NCBI GenBank assembly: GCA_023151115.1
Contig: JAKLJP010000013.1
Span: forward strand, 109,238 to 173,237
Source of the DNA: Anaerolineae bacterium
GTDB taxonomy: Bacteria > Chloroflexota > Anaerolineae > 4572-78 > J111
Direction: 5' to 3'
Length of the DNA: 64,000 bases
The position numbers and the translations under genes were made by a program. Within the stretch, counting starts at the first letter, position 1; each line of letters starts with the position of its first letter. This document shows positions 18,097 to 25,555 of this stretch, piece by piece. Below the pieces are notes generated by a model that did not search any database, was not told the DNA's origin, and saw only the letters and a program-made list of their open reading frames with translations.

Positions 18097-19266
18097 ATGT
18101 TGACCCAGAACTTTATCATTTCGGGGGCGCGGCTGCCCCAGCAGCACGCGGCGATCCAAACCGAACTGGACCAGGCCGTGGCCGGCGTCATCCGGCGGGC
18201 GGTATTTACTCCTGGCCAGGAAGTCAAAGCCTTTGAGGCAGAGTTTGCCGCGTACATGGGGGTGAAGTACGCTGTAGGCGTCAGTTCTGGCAGTGCGGCG
18301 GTGCTGCTGGCCTTAAAAGCTTTGAACCTTCAACCCGGCGATGAGGTGATTTCGACGCCTCAGGTGGACATCTCGGCCTCTGCGCCGGTGACGCAGGCCG
18401 GCGCGCGACTGGTTTGGGTGGACATTCACCCACGCACCTACAACCTCGATCCCGACCCGTTGGCCGCTGCGATCACGCCGCGAACACGGGCTGTAATTGC
18501 AGTTCACATGTACGGCAACCCGGCCGCGATGCAGCCGGTCCTGGAAATTGCCACCAGGCACAACCTCCCGGTGATCGAAGATGCAGCCCTGGCCGTGGGC
18601 GCCACCTACCGGAGGCGGCCGGTGGGCAGTTGGGGAACGCTGGGCTGTTTCAGTTTTAGCTCCGGCAAAATCGTGGGAGCCTTTGGCAAGGCCGGTATGG
18701 TCGTTACCAATGATGCCGCTTTGGCTCAGCAGGTGCGGATGTGGAGCAGCTACGGCTTTGATCTGACCAGCCTGAAAGCCATCGAGCGGGGAGAGATCGG
18801 CGCGCAGTTTGAATACGAGGCCGAAGGGTTTAATGCCCGCCTGGATGAGTTGCAAGCCGCCGTGCTGCGGGTCAAGCTGCGCTACCTGGACGAGTGGGTC
18901 CGGCGCCGGCGGGAGAATGCCGGCTTCTACCGCGAAATACTGGCCGATTTGGAACCTGAACACATGTTGTTACCCCAGGACACGCCGGAGACCGAGCCAG
19001 CATTTCGGGTCTTTGTGATCCGGTCGCCCCGGCGCGACGGCTTGATGCGTTACCTGGCCGAGGCCGGTATCTGGAGCGGCTTGAACTACGTGCCGCCGCT
19101 GCACCTCCAGCCGGTCTACGGGTATCTGGGCTGCCGTCCGGGTGACTTTCCCCAAACAGAACAGGTAGCCCGCGAACTGCTGTGCCTTCCCACCATTCCT
19201 GAGCTATCGCGGCAGGAAATCGAGCAAGTGGGAGAAACGATCCGTGAATATTTTCTCAGGAGTTAA
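18097..19266 (+). CDS. DegT/DnrJ/EryC1/StrS family PLP-dependent aminotransferase
   Basis: Fold-type I aminotransferase of 389 residues, a family acting mainly on keto sugars. Visible: VGVSSGSAAVLLALKAL (cofactor phosphate region), VIEDAALAVGA with the Asp contacting the pyridine nitrogen, and FSFSSGKIVGAFGKAG with the probable Schiff-base Lys. I choose the ATG at 18097, preceded by GGAGTTAAGACC; an upstream in-frame ATG at 18049 lies inside the permease gene and lacks a better RBS. In this cluster it may transaminate an imported sugar-like compound or make a cell-surface sugar. Confidence 0.88.
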   Translation: MLTQNFIISGARLPQQHAAIQTELDQAVAGVIRRAVFTPGQEVKAFEAEFAAYMGVKYAVGVSSGSAAVLLALKALNLQPGDEVISTPQVDISASAPVTQAGARLVWVDIHPRTYNLDPDPLAAAITPRTRAVIAVHMYGNPAAMQPVLEIATRHNLPVIEDAALAVGATYRRRPVGSWGTLGCFSFSSGKIVGAFGKAGMVVTNDAALAQQVRMWSSYGFDLTSLKAIERGEIGAQFEYEAEGFNARLDELQAAVLRVKLRYLDEWVRRRRENAGFYREILADLEPEHMLLPQDTPETEPAFRVFVIRSPRRDGLMRYLAEAGIWSGLNYVPPLHLQPVYGYLGCRPGDFPQTEQVARELLCLPTIPELSRQEIEQVGETIREYFLRS

Positions 19267-19268
19267 AT

Positions 19269-20372
19269 ATGTCAAATAAAAAACCAACAGCCACTATTGC
19301 CTTTGCCATCTCGACCCGCCCGCAGCGCCCGGCGGAAGAAAACCCGATTTATCGGGGGGCGCAAATTGCCATAGACGAACTGAAACAGGATGCCAGTCTG
19401 CCGGTACACCTGGATTGGAAAGTCTTTGACGATTTTGGCGATACGGCGACAACCGAAAAATTTGCCCGAGATATTGTGGCCGATCCGAGCATCATCGGTG
19501 TGGTCGGGCCGATGGGCAGCAGCGAGGCGTTTGCCTGCGCCCCCATCTACCATGAAGCCGGCCTGGTTCAGGTCAGCCCCTGCGCCTCTCACCCTGATCT
19601 GTGCCAGCGCGGCCACCAGACTTTTTTCCGGCTGGTGGCCAATGAGAACGGCCAGGGCGGAGAGCTGGCCCGCATGGCTTACGGCTATCTCAAAGCCGGC
19701 CGCGCGGTGATTATCCATGCCGACGACGCCTGGGCCACAACCACCTCTGATATTTTTGAGCGTGAGTATAAAAAACTGGGCGGCCAGATTGCCGGGCGGC
19801 AAAAGTATCCCAACGGAGGCGACGATTTTAGCGACCTCATCCGGGCCACCATAGCCGCTCAACCGGAGCTGGTTTTCTGCGCCGTGCATCCCCGCGAAGG
19901 ACTGCTCATTTCCGGCGGGCTACGCCAGACCGGGTTAAAAGTTCCGTTCTTAGGCACTGATGCCATGAAGACTGCTTTTCCGCTGGGCGGAGGCGAACCG
20001 GAAGCCGAAGCCTACCACACCTACTCCGGGGCCGATTTCCGGCGGCTGCCCAGCGCGGCAGCCTTTCGTCAGGCTTACATCGCTCGTTACCCCGAAGACA
20101 GCACCTACAGCCCCGAAGCCTATGATGCCATCATGATCGTGGCCGAAGCCCTGCGCCGGGCCGGTGGACCGGATCGCCGCCGCATCCTGGCCGAGGTACG
20201 CAGCTTGCGGGACTACCAGGGGGTCAGCGGCCTGGTCAATTTCAGTCCCACTGGCGAGCGGGTCGGCGCGCCGATCAGTTTTTATCACGTAGTCAAAACT
20301 GAGCAGGGACGGGTGATGGAGTACCTGGGCACAACTCTCGAATTGCTACCAGTGGCCGAAGCAGCCGCCTGA
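19269..20372 (+). CDS. LivJ-fold (Peripla_BP_6) ligand-binding protein without signal peptide
   Basis: 367 residues resembling branched-chain amino-acid receptors: NPIYRGAQIAIDELK (about 25-39), GVVGPMGSSEAFACAPIYHEAGLVQVSPCAS (about 77-107), an FFRLVANENGQG segment and a C-terminal lobe with DYQGVSGLVNFSPTGER. The N-terminus MSNKKPTATIAFAIST shows no secretion signal, lipobox or positively charged h-region, and the upstream spacer is only 2 bp. It may therefore be a cytosolic sensor of the AmiC kind, or be exported by an unconventional signal. No LivHMGF permeases or ATPases are nearby. Confidence 0.8.
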   Translation: MSNKKPTATIAFAISTRPQRPAEENPIYRGAQIAIDELKQDASLPVHLDWKVFDDFGDTATTEKFARDIVADPSIIGVVGPMGSSEAFACAPIYHEAGLVQVSPCASHPDLCQRGHQTFFRLVANENGQGGELARMAYGYLKAGRAVIIHADDAWATTTSDIFEREYKKLGGQIAGRQKYPNGGDDFSDLIRATIAAQPELVFCAVHPREGLLISGGLRQTGLKVPFLGTDAMKTAFPLGGGEPEAEAYHTYSGADFRRLPSAAAFRQAYIARYPEDSTYSPEAYDAIMIVAEALRRAGGPDRRRILAEVRSLRDYQGVSGLVNFSPTGERVGAPISFYHVVKTEQGRVMEYLGTTLELLPVAEAAA

Positions 20373-20487
20373 ATTCTGTGCGCCTTCTGACTCAGACTCC
20401 CGGACGCAGGTCAGAGCCAAAGACCCCCTATGGGCAGACCAGCTTAGAGCGATTCTTGGGTCTCCAGAGCGCCACCAATGATGAAAA

Positions 20488-20518
20488 TGGAGTCCAAAAG
20501 CTATGCTTTTGGGACTCC
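20488..20518. repeat. TGGAGTSCAAAG-family hairpin, copy 3
   Basis: TGGAGTCCAAAAGC-TAT-GCTTTTGGGACTCC, a compact hairpin 115 bp after the LivJ-like gene and 32 bp before the next start codon. Related to 4690-4740 and 8715-8763. Confidence 0.8.
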
Positions 20519-20550
20519 GGCAAAGCTATATTTTCGAGGAGAAAAACTAT

Positions 20551-21495
20551 ATGCCAAGCAAAACCTTTGTTAAATTCCCTGTAATAGATAAACACAACAA
20601 CTTTGAAACCTTCATCCCGGTCGGGATTGTCGAGGGCCAGAACCCCGGCCCAACCCTGGCCGTGATTGGGGCGGTTCACGCCACCGAATATGCTGCCCAC
20701 GACGGAGTGGTGCGTTTCTGGGAATCGCTGGATCCGACTGAGCTTTCGGGCAAGGTGTATGTGGTCCTGGCGGCGGACGTAATGGCCTTGTGCAGCCACA
20801 CCCAATACACCAATCCCATTGATGGAAAGAACCTCAACCGGGTTTGGCCCGGCAAGGCCGACGGCACGCTGACCGAGGTCATTGCCTATACCATCACCCA
20901 GGAGGTCATCAGTAAAGCCGATTACGTGGTTGACAGCCACGGCGGCGAGTTTGATGAAGCGATTGACCTGTTTATCATCACCCACAAAGCCGGTCAGCCC
21001 GACCTGGACCAAAAAACGCTCGACTTCGCCCTGGCCCTCGGCTTCCCCTTTGTCGAAGTGACCGACGCCCACGGCACGGTTTTGGGCAGTGGTACGGGCG
21101 CGGCGGAGGCGGTCAAGAGCGGCCGGCCCGCCGTCACCCTCGAAGCGGGCGGACGTGGCCTGCGCGAGGAACGGCACATCTCGGCAGTCTACAATTCACT
21201 GCAAAATGCCTTGAAATTCCTGGGTATCAAGCCGGGCCAGCCGGTCCCCTGGGCCGGCCAATCCATTAAACTCGATCACGGGGTAATCCTCAAGACCACC
21301 CAGCTAGGACTTTATCAACCCGCCGTCACCGTCGGTGATTGGATTGAAAAAGATGCTGTTTTTGCCCGTGTTCTTGATTTCGATGGCCGCCTGCTGGAAG
21401 AGATTCGCGTGCCGGAGGCCGGGGTGGTGCTGGATGTTATCAGCGCCCGTGGAATCAAGGCCAATGCCTTTGCCGGGAAGATTGGGGTTATCTGA
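20551..21495 (+). CDS. Succinylglutamate desuccinylase/aspartoacylase family protein
   Basis: Zinc-dependent deacylase of the AstE/AspA branch of M14-like enzymes, 314 residues. GAVHATEYAAHDG (about residues 35-47) gives the first His and Glu ligands, and VVDSHGGEFDEA contains the third His; the C-terminal beta domain (VLDFDGRLLEEIRVPEAGVV) is typical. I use the ATG at 20551, behind GAGGAGAAAAACT, rather than an earlier in-frame start inside the hairpin. It probably removes an acyl group from an amino acid or similar amide in this catabolic cluster; the substrate is unknown. Confidence 0.85.
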   Translation: MPSKTFVKFPVIDKHNNFETFIPVGIVEGQNPGPTLAVIGAVHATEYAAHDGVVRFWESLDPTELSGKVYVVLAADVMALCSHTQYTNPIDGKNLNRVWPGKADGTLTEVIAYTITQEVISKADYVVDSHGGEFDEAIDLFIITHKAGQPDLDQKTLDFALALGFPFVEVTDAHGTVLGSGTGAAEAVKSGRPAVTLEAGGRGLREERHISAVYNSLQNALKFLGIKPGQPVPWAGQSIKLDHGVILKTTQLGLYQPAVTVGDWIEKDAVFARVLDFDGRLLEEIRVPEAGVVLDVISARGIKANAFAGKIGVI

Positions 21496-21560
21496 TACGT
21501 GGTGCGTAGTGCGTAGTGCGTGGTACGTAAACTTTACGCACCACGCACCACGCACTACGG
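21496..21560. repeat. Word hairpin, GTGCGTAGTGCGTAG word, copy 1
   Basis: TACGTGGTGCGTAGTGCG and GTAGTGCGTGGTACG on the left; ACGCACCACGCACCACGCAC on the right. It starts at the base after the stop codon of the deacylase gene. The same word is at 38181-38252. Confidence 0.87.
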
Positions 21561-21589
21561 AAACCGCTATTTTGTGGAGGAAACAAAGC

Positions 21590-22357
21590 GTGACTGTCAA
21601 GAATAGAACTGCCATTGTCACCGGCGGCGGCAGCGGTATCGGCGAGGGGATTGCCAAAGCGCTGGCTCACGCTGGGGCGAAGGTTTGTGTTGCCGACATC
21701 AGCCCAACCGGGCTGGAGCGCGTAACCGGCGAGATTACAGCCAGCGGTGGTGTGGCGCTGGGAGTCAAAACCGATGTCAGTAGCGCCGAAAGTGTGGCCG
21801 CATTGTGTCAAAAGGTGGCCGACGCGTTTGGCCGAATTGATATTCTGGTCAATAACGCCGGGATCATTGCCCCGGAAGTGGAAATTGACGAAATGAGCGA
21901 GGCCACCTGGGACAAAATCCTGACCGTCAATCTGAAATCTCAATACCTCTGCTGCCAGAACGCCGTCCGGGTGATGAAAAAGCAGGGGTATGGCCGGATT
22001 GTCAACATTGCCTCACGCTCCTGGCTGGGTGGGCGCGGCCTGGCCAATTACGCTGCTTCCAAAGGCGGGGTGGTCAGCCTGACCCGCAGCCTGGCGATTG
22101 AATTGGGCAAGTACGGCATTACCGCCAACTGTGTTTCGCCCACCCTGGTGGTCACGCCGCTTTTTCTGGGGATGCCTAAAGAGGAGCAGGAGCAGGACTT
22201 GCAAAAAGCAGCCAAGAATCCCATTCCCCGCCTGGGCACACCCGCCGATGTGGCCTGCGTGGTGCTGTTCTTTGCCAGCGACGAAGCCGAATTCATTACC
22301 GGACAGCATCTCTATGTCGGCGGCGGGGCCGATTTGTGGACATCCGGGACGTTGTAA
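21590..22357 (+). CDS. SDR family oxidoreductase
   Basis: Classical short-chain dehydrogenase of 255 residues. TGGGSGIG (about 11-18) binds NAD(P), VNNAG is near 86, and the catalytic Tyr and Lys are in NYAASKGG after the Ser-containing NIASRS. The C-terminal GQHLYVGGGADL occupies the usual VDGG position. The start is taken as GTG 21590 behind GTGGAGGAAACAAAGC, since upstream in-frame codons run through the word hairpin. The Asp after the second beta-strand (VADIS) suggests NAD preference. Confidence 0.9.
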   Translation: MTVKNRTAIVTGGGSGIGEGIAKALAHAGAKVCVADISPTGLERVTGEITASGGVALGVKTDVSSAESVAALCQKVADAFGRIDILVNNAGIIAPEVEIDEMSEATWDKILTVNLKSQYLCCQNAVRVMKKQGYGRIVNIASRSWLGGRGLANYAASKGGVVSLTRSLAIELGKYGITANCVSPTLVVTPLFLGMPKEEQEQDLQKAAKNPIPRLGTPADVACVVLFFASDEAEFITGQHLYVGGGADLWTSGTL

Positions 22358-22394
22358 CCTGAATTTGGAGTGGTAACGATAGAAGGAACCAAAA

Positions 22395-23258
22395 ATGATT
22401 ATTGATTTTCGCGTTCAGCCGCCCTATAAAAGCTTTTTGGGGATACATTTCTTCCGGCCTCGCCCGGCCGTGGAAGACCTGGTCACCGGCAACCCTTTCG
22501 CCGTCAGCCGGATTACCCCGCCTTCGTTTGAGCAGCAATCTATCGAACTGTTTGTGCAGGAGATGGATGAAGCCGGGATTGATCTGGCCGTTATCACCGG
22601 GCAGCATACCGGCCCAACTGGCCGCAGCGCCAGCAACGATGATATTGCTGAATTGGTGCAGCGCTATCCGGGCCGTTTTGCCGGCTTTGGCGGGATTGAC
22701 CCGCGCGAACCGGACGCAGTGACTGAGGTCCGCCGCTGTATCGAGACGTTGGGCTGCCGCGGCATTGCCATGCTGCCCGGTTGGAGCACTCCACCCCTGC
22801 GCGACGACGATGAAGCAGTCTACCCCATTTACGAGACTTGCCGTGACCTGGGCGTGCCGGTAGTCATCACCAGCAGTCATTATATTGGCCCGGATATGAC
22901 CTATTCCCTGCCCATTCACATCCAGAAAGTAGCCTTTGATTTCCCTGAATTGACCCTGATTGTCGGGCATGCCTCCTGGCCCTGGACACTCCAAATCTGC
23001 GCGGTCGCCATGCGCTGCACAAATGTCTATCTGATGCCGGAATTTTACATGTATATTCCCGATATGCCCGGCGCGGAGGATTACGTCAAAGCGGCCAACA
23101 GCTATCTGGCCTATCGGATGCTCTATTCCTCCTGTTATCCCAGCCGCTCGTTGGGCCAGGCCCTGGTCGAATTTAAGGCGCTGCCGCTCAAGCCAGAAGC
23201 GCAGAAAAACCTACTGAGTCGCAACGGGGCGCGGCTGCTGGGGCTGTCAGAGGGCTAA
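22395..23258 (+). CDS. Amidohydrolase 2 family protein lacking the usual metal ligands
   Basis: 287 residues with a TIM-barrel amidohydrolase (PF04909-like) pattern: IDFRVQPPYK at the N-terminus, RFAGFGGIDPREPDAV (about 95-110), TLIVGHASWPW (about 192-202) and the C-terminal NLLSRNGARLLGL. Metal-dependent members start with DxHxH and have a FGSDYP segment; here the first is IDFRVQP and the second reads YSSCYPS, so two ligand sites seem lost. It may be a metal-independent decarboxylase/hydratase-like variant or a catalytically altered enzyme. It lies between two SDR genes, and its ATG follows AGAAGGAACC. Confidence 0.78.
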   Translation: MIIDFRVQPPYKSFLGIHFFRPRPAVEDLVTGNPFAVSRITPPSFEQQSIELFVQEMDEAGIDLAVITGQHTGPTGRSASNDDIAELVQRYPGRFAGFGGIDPREPDAVTEVRRCIETLGCRGIAMLPGWSTPPLRDDDEAVYPIYETCRDLGVPVVITSSHYIGPDMTYSLPIHIQKVAFDFPELTLIVGHASWPWTLQICAVAMRCTNVYLMPEFYMYIPDMPGAEDYVKAANSYLAYRMLYSSCYPSRSLGQALVEFKALPLKPEAQKNLLSRNGARLLGLSEG

Positions 23259-23270
23259 AGGCAGAAACCG

Positions 23271-24011
23271 ATGCGGCTGAAAGACAAAGTTGCCTTAATC
23301 ATTGGCGGGGGTAGCGGCATTGGCCGGGCTATCGCGGTGCGTTTTGCCGCCGAAGGAGCGCAGATAGCCGTGGCCGACCTGGCGCCGGAAGCAGGGCAGG
23401 AAACCGCCGATCTGATTGGGGCTGACGGTGGAACCGCCTCCTTTTTTCAGGTGGATGTGAGGCAGCGGGACCAGATTCGAACAGTGCTGACGCAAGTCGA
23501 AAAACAATATGGCCGGCTGGATGTCCTGGTTAATTCGGCGGGTATTGCCGGGCGGGGCCGAATCGAAGAGGTTGACGAGGCGCTGTGGGACCGGGCGGTG
23601 GCGGTCAATCTATCGGGCGTATTCTGGGCCTGTAAATATGCGATTCCGCTTTTAAAACGGGCCGGCGGCGGCGTTATCCTGAATCTTGGCTCGATTGCCG
23701 GGCTGCGCGGCTGGCCGGGCAGCGCTATTTACAGCGCCACTAAAGGCGGGGTCGTCATGCTCAGCCGTACCCTGGCCGCCGATTACGCCCGCGAAAATAT
23801 CCGGGTCTGGGCTATCTGCCCTACGGCGGTAGATACACCGATTCTGCACCGTTTGTTCGCCCAGGAAACTGATGCTCAAGCAGCCCGGCAGGCTTATGAG
23901 GCTAAAGAGCCAATGGGCCGGCTGGTTACGGTTGACGAAGTGGCCCATGCCGCGCTGTATCTGGCCTCTTCAGAGCAGCCCCCTTATTCACCCGACCCCT
24001 TTATTGTTTAG
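23271..24011 (+). CDS. SDR family oxidoreductase with eroded C-terminus
   Basis: Short-chain dehydrogenase of 246 residues: GGGSGIGRA (about 12-20), VNSAG, Ser in LNLGSIAG and the Tyr-Lys pair in IYSATKGG. The last segment is LASSEQPPYSPDPFIV and stops where the family normally continues through TG...VDGG. A dispersed repeat begins 11 bp after the stop (24023), so insertion or recombination may have replaced the last few codons. The active-site core is intact and it could still be active. Confidence 0.87.
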   Translation: MRLKDKVALIIGGGSGIGRAIAVRFAAEGAQIAVADLAPEAGQETADLIGADGGTASFFQVDVRQRDQIRTVLTQVEKQYGRLDVLVNSAGIAGRGRIEEVDEALWDRAVAVNLSGVFWACKYAIPLLKRAGGGVILNLGSIAGLRGWPGSAIYSATKGGVVMLSRTLAADYARENIRVWAICPTAVDTPILHRLFAQETDAQAARQAYEAKEPMGRLVTVDEVAHAALYLASSEQPPYSPDPFIV

Positions 24012-24022
24012 CCAGGTAACTC

Positions 24023-24088
24023 GTTGACCGCCGACGGCCGAAAGGCACTTCCGCCATTGGTGGTGTTCACTGGTTTGTGACGACTCCA
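24023..24088. repeat. Dispersed repeat, copy 2
   Basis: TTGACCGCCGACGGCCGAAAGGC, then CATTGGTGGTG and GTTTGTGACGACTCC. It resembles 4603-4672 and the 4777-4790 end. It lies just after an SDR gene that has lost its usual last residues. Confidence 0.55.
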
Positions 24089-24096
24089 TAAAAAAT

Positions 24097-24126
24097 CCTC
24101 TCGCAGGTATTTAAATCTACGAGAGG
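24097..24126 (-). terminator. Hairpin with T-run on the minus strand
   Basis: CCTCTCG and CGAGAGG are separated by 16 nt. On the minus strand the hairpin is followed by ATTTTTTAT, so it could terminate minus-strand transcripts, although no minus gene is seen nearby. The remainder of 24012-24381 holds the dispersed repeat and otherwise nothing recognisable. Confidence 0.4.
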
Positions 24127-24381
24127 ACAAATTTGTCCCGTCTTGCTCCCACACTCGGCGTGGCAACAAGAACGGGGGATTAATTCAAGAAAGGTTATCC
24201 ATACACTTCGGGGTTGACACAGTTGGGCAGCCGCCGGCCGGTAATGAGCGGTAAGCGACTGCTTGGGTGAGTTTGTGCTAACCGATCCTCTGTCTATAAT
24301 ATTGAAAATTTCAAACAAGGCCAACTGCTTACTCCAACATTAGAAAACATTATAGGGCCGTCATCTAAAGGGGGGGATTGA

Positions 24382-25266
24382 CTGCCCCTGCGTGATTTCT
24401 TCTTGACCCTGTTCTTTGTCTCGCTGGGGATGGAAATTATTGCGCCGGAAAGCACAGTGATCCTGGCCAGTTTGGGGTTGAGCGCGTTTATCATCTTCTC
24501 CCGTTTTGCCAGCATCCTTCCCCTGGCTTTGAAGACCGGAAGCAGCCTGCGAACTGCTTTTATCTCCTCATTAAATCTGGCCCAGTTGAGCGAATTTTCC
24601 CTGGTGGTGGCCTCCATTGGGCTGGGGCTGGGGCATATCCAGGAATTGACCTTTGCCATTTTGATTTATACGATGGCCTTTACCTCGATTATTTCATCCT
24701 ATCTGATCAAGTACAATTACCAAATCTATCATCAGTTTGAGCATTTGTTGGAGCGTTTCCGTATACCTGTTGGGGGTGCAGTTCACTCAGAGATGGGCGA
24801 ACACTCGACCTATCCTATTGTCATTCTGGGTTATCATCGCGGCGCGCAATCCCTGGTCGAAACGCTGTCGGAGCAGTACCCGCACCTGCTTGATAAGATT
24901 CTGGTGATGGATTTTAATATCGAGGCGCTGCGCGAACTGCAAAGCCGGCAAGTGGCCGGCATCTTTGGCGACATCAGCCACCTGGATACGCTGGAACACG
25001 CTCATCTGCGAGAGGCTGAGGTGATTATCTCGACCATTCCCGATGTGCTGTTGAAAGGAATTAATAACCTGGCCCTGGTCAAAACCTGCCGGGCGCTGGC
25101 TCCTAACGCGACCATTATTGCCACGGCCGATTTGCCGGAGCAGGTCCGCGAGTTGAAACATGCCGGGGCCAATGACGTAATTTTGCCTTACTCGATGGCC
25201 GGGGAGTACCTGGCCAATTACCTGGGTACGGTTATAACCGACCGGCTTGAACTGATTGAGGCTTGA
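24382..25266 (+). pseudogene. 5'-truncated Kef-type cation/proton antiporter with TrkA-N domain
   Basis: The reading frame opens after a stop at 24379 with LPLRDFFLTLFFVSLGMEI, a segment that in complete Kef proteins lies near residue 250. The first eight or so membrane helices are therefore missing. What remains is the last transmembrane helices (FSLVVASIGLGLG; FAILIYTMAFTSIISSYLI) and a nucleotide-binding RCK/TrkA-N domain (YPIVILGYHRGAQSL, about 125 residues from a TTG at 24403). There is no convincing RBS. It could survive as a soluble RCK-like fragment but is best read as a relic. A complete antiporter of the same superfamily follows at 25556. Confidence 0.75.
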
Positions 25267-25325
25267 AGTTCTGAACGATTGGATATTATAGACAAAGCAG
25301 ATAAACATCGTACAATCTTTTAGCG

Positions 25326-25372
25326 GGCCGGGCTCCCACGCCCGGCCAAGCGACGGCGTGGGAGCCGTCGCT
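25326..25372. repeat. Tandem hairpins with complementary loops, unit 1
   Basis: Hairpin A is GGCCGGGC (25326-25333), loop TCCCAC, GCCCGGCC (25340-25347). Hairpin B is AGCGACGGC (25349-25357), loop GTGGGA, GCCGTCGCT (25364-25372). The six-base loops are exact reverse complements. An alternative fold pairs GGCTCCCACGCC with GGCGTGGGAGCC. TAGC/GCTA bases flank the pair. Confidence 0.75.
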
Positions 25373-25397
25373 GCTACAATGATAGTATCAGTATATC

Positions 25398-25472
25398 CAA
25401 TTTCCGAGGAGTGAGGCACGCCCACGTGCCGAACACCGCCGCACGTGGGCGTGCTGGCTCCTCAAATTTGGA
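25398..25472. repeat. Tandem hairpins with complementary loops, unit 2
   Basis: GGCACG-CCCA-CGTGCC (25415-25430) is followed by GCACG-TGGG-CGTGC (25441-25454). The loops CCCA and TGGG are complementary. GAGGAG (25406-25411) and CTCCTC (25458-25463), with flanking CCAATTT/AAATTTGG, close the pair as an outer stem. The design is the same as 25326-25372 with different stems. Confidence 0.72.
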
Positions 25473-25555
25473 TCCACTGAGTATGACTTTTAAGTGATTT
25501 GTCTATTAGCTATCCAAACGTTCTTGTTGTAGCATGTTAACAGAGGAGGTAGGTA

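Noticed and set aside
25326..25472. CRISPR repeats
   Set aside because: The two hairpin units share design but not sequence, and no regular spacers exist. No CRISPR array was seen in the window.
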